This document shows, one piece after another, positions 6,715-7,290 of a DNA stretch of 7,290 nucleotides. Source of the DNA: Porphyrobacter sp. (GTDB lineage: Bacteria > Pseudomonadota > Alphaproteobacteria > Sphingomonadales > Sphingomonadaceae). Each line of letters starts with the position of its first letter. Position 1 is the stretch's first letter. Under the pieces are notes generated by a model. That model worked only from the letters and a program-made list of their open reading frames with translations, made no database searches and was not told where the DNA came from. Position numbers and translations under genes: made by a program. The DNA lies in the NCBI GenBank assembly GCA_021732945.1, contig JAKFWB010000116.1, positions 1-7,290 on the forward strand, given 5' to 3'.

Positions 6715-7192
6715 CGAGCATGGTCTTGGCGACGTCGTTGATCACGATCGTCTTCTTGCGCTTGATCACAAAGGAATTGCCTGCTGGCGCAAGGTCGTAG
6801 TGCGCGGATCCGCTATAAATGGTGACATCTCCTTCAAGCACCGAAGTGACAGTCCAGGAGGTTCGCACCTGCAAACCAGCAGCGGTATCCTCGACCGACA
6901 GCAGCGTGAACATATGCTGCGTCCGCGGAGCAGGCGTACTGGATGAGGACCGGCCGGTTCGGATGCGAAACACCCGGTCTTCCAGCCCACCCCTGTTATG
7001 ATAATAGATGAGCGAGATTTCGCGCTTCGGATCGGCGGTCAGGCGTTCGCTATCATCCCAGGCAGGCACCCAATATTCAGCCTCCTCGTCGTACAGCGCC
7101 AACCAGGAATCCCAGTCCTTCTCGTCCAGCGCGTCGGCCTCTCGTCCAAGGAAGCGCAACACCGACAGCCATTTTGCATCTAAGTCAGTCAC
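6698..7192 (-). CDS. Ring-hydroxylating dioxygenase beta subunit, benzoate/toluate/anthranilate type (BenB-like)
   Basis: Small subunit of a second Rieske dioxygenase, 164 residues, cytosolic, SnoaL-like fold. It matches the BenB/XylY/AntB group closely: DEKDWDSWLALYDEEAEYW (23-41), VPAWDD (42-47), REISLIYY (57-64), RGGLEDRVFRI (67-77), RTQH (90-93) and a C-terminus ending MLDVYSI, equivalent to the VLDVYHV-like end of BenB as I recall it. BenAB-type enzymes add O2 across C1-C2 of benzoates to give cis-1,2-dihydroxy-cyclohexadiene carboxylates, which need a dehydrogenase; the next gene (PdxA-family) is well placed for that. The start is GTG, chosen because AAGGAG at 7201-7206 lies eight bases upstream and because it overlaps the preceding TGA as GTGA. 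The partner alpha subunit should be just upstream, mostly outside the window. Substrate unresolved: benzoate, a substituted benzoate, or anthranilate. Confidence 0.93.
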   Translation of the reverse strand: MTDLDAKWLSVLRFLGREADALDEKDWDSWLALYDEEAEYWVPAWDDSERLTADPKREISLIYYHNRGGLEDRVFRIRTGRSSSSTPAPRTQHMFTLLSVEDTAAGLQVRTSWTVTSVLEGDVTIYSGSAHYDLAPAGNSFVIKRKKTIVINDVAKTMLDVYSI

Positions 7193-7290
7193 AAAACCGG
7201 CTCCTTGTCCCCAAACGCCATCAGTTCAGCGCTTTCGCGATCGATCGCCGAATTCATGCGGTTCACCCACTAATCATGGATCGCAACATA
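7189..7290 (-). CDS. Possible C-terminal end of the partner oxygenase alpha subunit, frame interrupted by TAG (runs off window)
   Basis: Thirty-four codons lead to a TGA that overlaps the GTG of the beta subunit. In this frame the window starts YVAIHD, then has TAG (7270-7272), then WVNRMNSAIDRESAELMAF and a short tail to the TGA. The pattern Y-V-x-x-H-x-x-W-x-x-x-M across the stop resembles, from memory, the C-terminal helix of BenA-type alpha subunits, and a BenB-like subunit would normally follow its alpha. Three readings fit: an alpha gene shortened by a nonsense change (one base from a Tyr or Gln codon), a sequencing error, or an alpha that ends in another frame. In the next frame the DNA reads MLRSMISG then TGA at 7263-7265, overlapping a GTG at 7264-7266 that would open a 25-codon ORF to the same final TGA. 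Too little is visible to decide. Confidence 0.35.
7201..7206 (-). promoter_or_regulatory. Shine-Dalgarno AAGGAG deciding the GTG start of the BenB-like gene
   Basis: The minus strand reads AAGGAG eight bases ahead of the GTG at 7190-7192. No ATG near this position gives a full-length BenB-like protein, so this site fixes the unusual start codon. It lies inside the final codons of the upstream frame, as expected for coupled alpha and beta subunits. Confidence 0.75.

Noticed and set aside
5815..6741. 308-codon open frame on the plus strand
   Set aside because: It is antisense to the PdxA-family gene, with Arg/His-rich low-information sequence and no family motif. Such long shadow frames are common in GC-rich DNA.
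1..7290. Insertion sequences, CRISPR arrays, tRNAs or phage remnants
   Set aside because: No transposase-like frame, terminal inverted repeats, regularly spaced repeats or tRNA-like cloverleaf could be seen; nearly every base is accounted for by catabolic genes.

Overview
All genes in the window lie on the minus strand and read from position 7290 toward position 1. They form a densely packed catabolic cluster for aromatic carboxylates and catechol. Gene content and order suggest a sphingomonad (Alphaproteobacteria: Sphingobium, Novosphingobium or Sphingomonas): a BphK/PhnC-type glutathione transferase, then a 2-hydroxymuconic semialdehyde hydrolase, a catechol 2,3-dioxygenase, a small GlcG-like protein and a 2-hydroxymuconic semialdehyde dehydrogenase. 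From memory, sphingomonad phn/xyl meta-cleavage clusters have a similar order. The taxonomic call is an inference; there is no rRNA or housekeeping marker here.

Upper block (7290 to 3291, in transcription order): a possible C-terminal end of a ring-hydroxylating oxygenase alpha subunit, with an in-frame TAG; a BenB/AntB-type beta subunit (GTG start); a divergent PdxA-family dehydrogenase; a second complete Rieske oxygenase of the salicylate/anthranilate type (alpha, then beta); and a beta-class glutathione transferase. Stop and start codons overlap at four junctions (7189-7192, 6698-6714, 5692-5695, 4415-4418), so these genes are probably co-transcribed and translationally coupled. No ferredoxin or reductase gene is present, so electron transfer partners must be encoded elsewhere.

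Lower block (3111 to 1): hydrolase, catechol 2,3-dioxygenase, GlcG/HbpS-like protein and the first 280 codons of the semialdehyde dehydrogenase, which runs off the window. The only sizeable gap (3112-3290, 179 bases) separates the blocks. It holds a perfect TATAAT, a 10-bp palindrome and a 6-11-6 inverted repeat of the T-N11-A type. Their spacing would suit a LysR-type activated promoter.

Proposed logic: the first oxygenase (BenAB-like) makes a cis-dihydrodiol carboxylate. The PdxA-family enzyme, which lacks the substrate-binding GHTE motif of true PdxA and resembles TphB of terephthalate catabolism, oxidises and decarboxylates it to a catechol. The second oxygenase converts a salicylate- or anthranilate-like acid directly to catechol. 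Catechol is then cleaved by the 2,3-dioxygenase, and the semialdehyde enters either the hydrolytic or the oxidative branch. Family assignments are strong. The exact substrates of both oxygenases and of the PdxA-like enzyme cannot be read from sequence alone.
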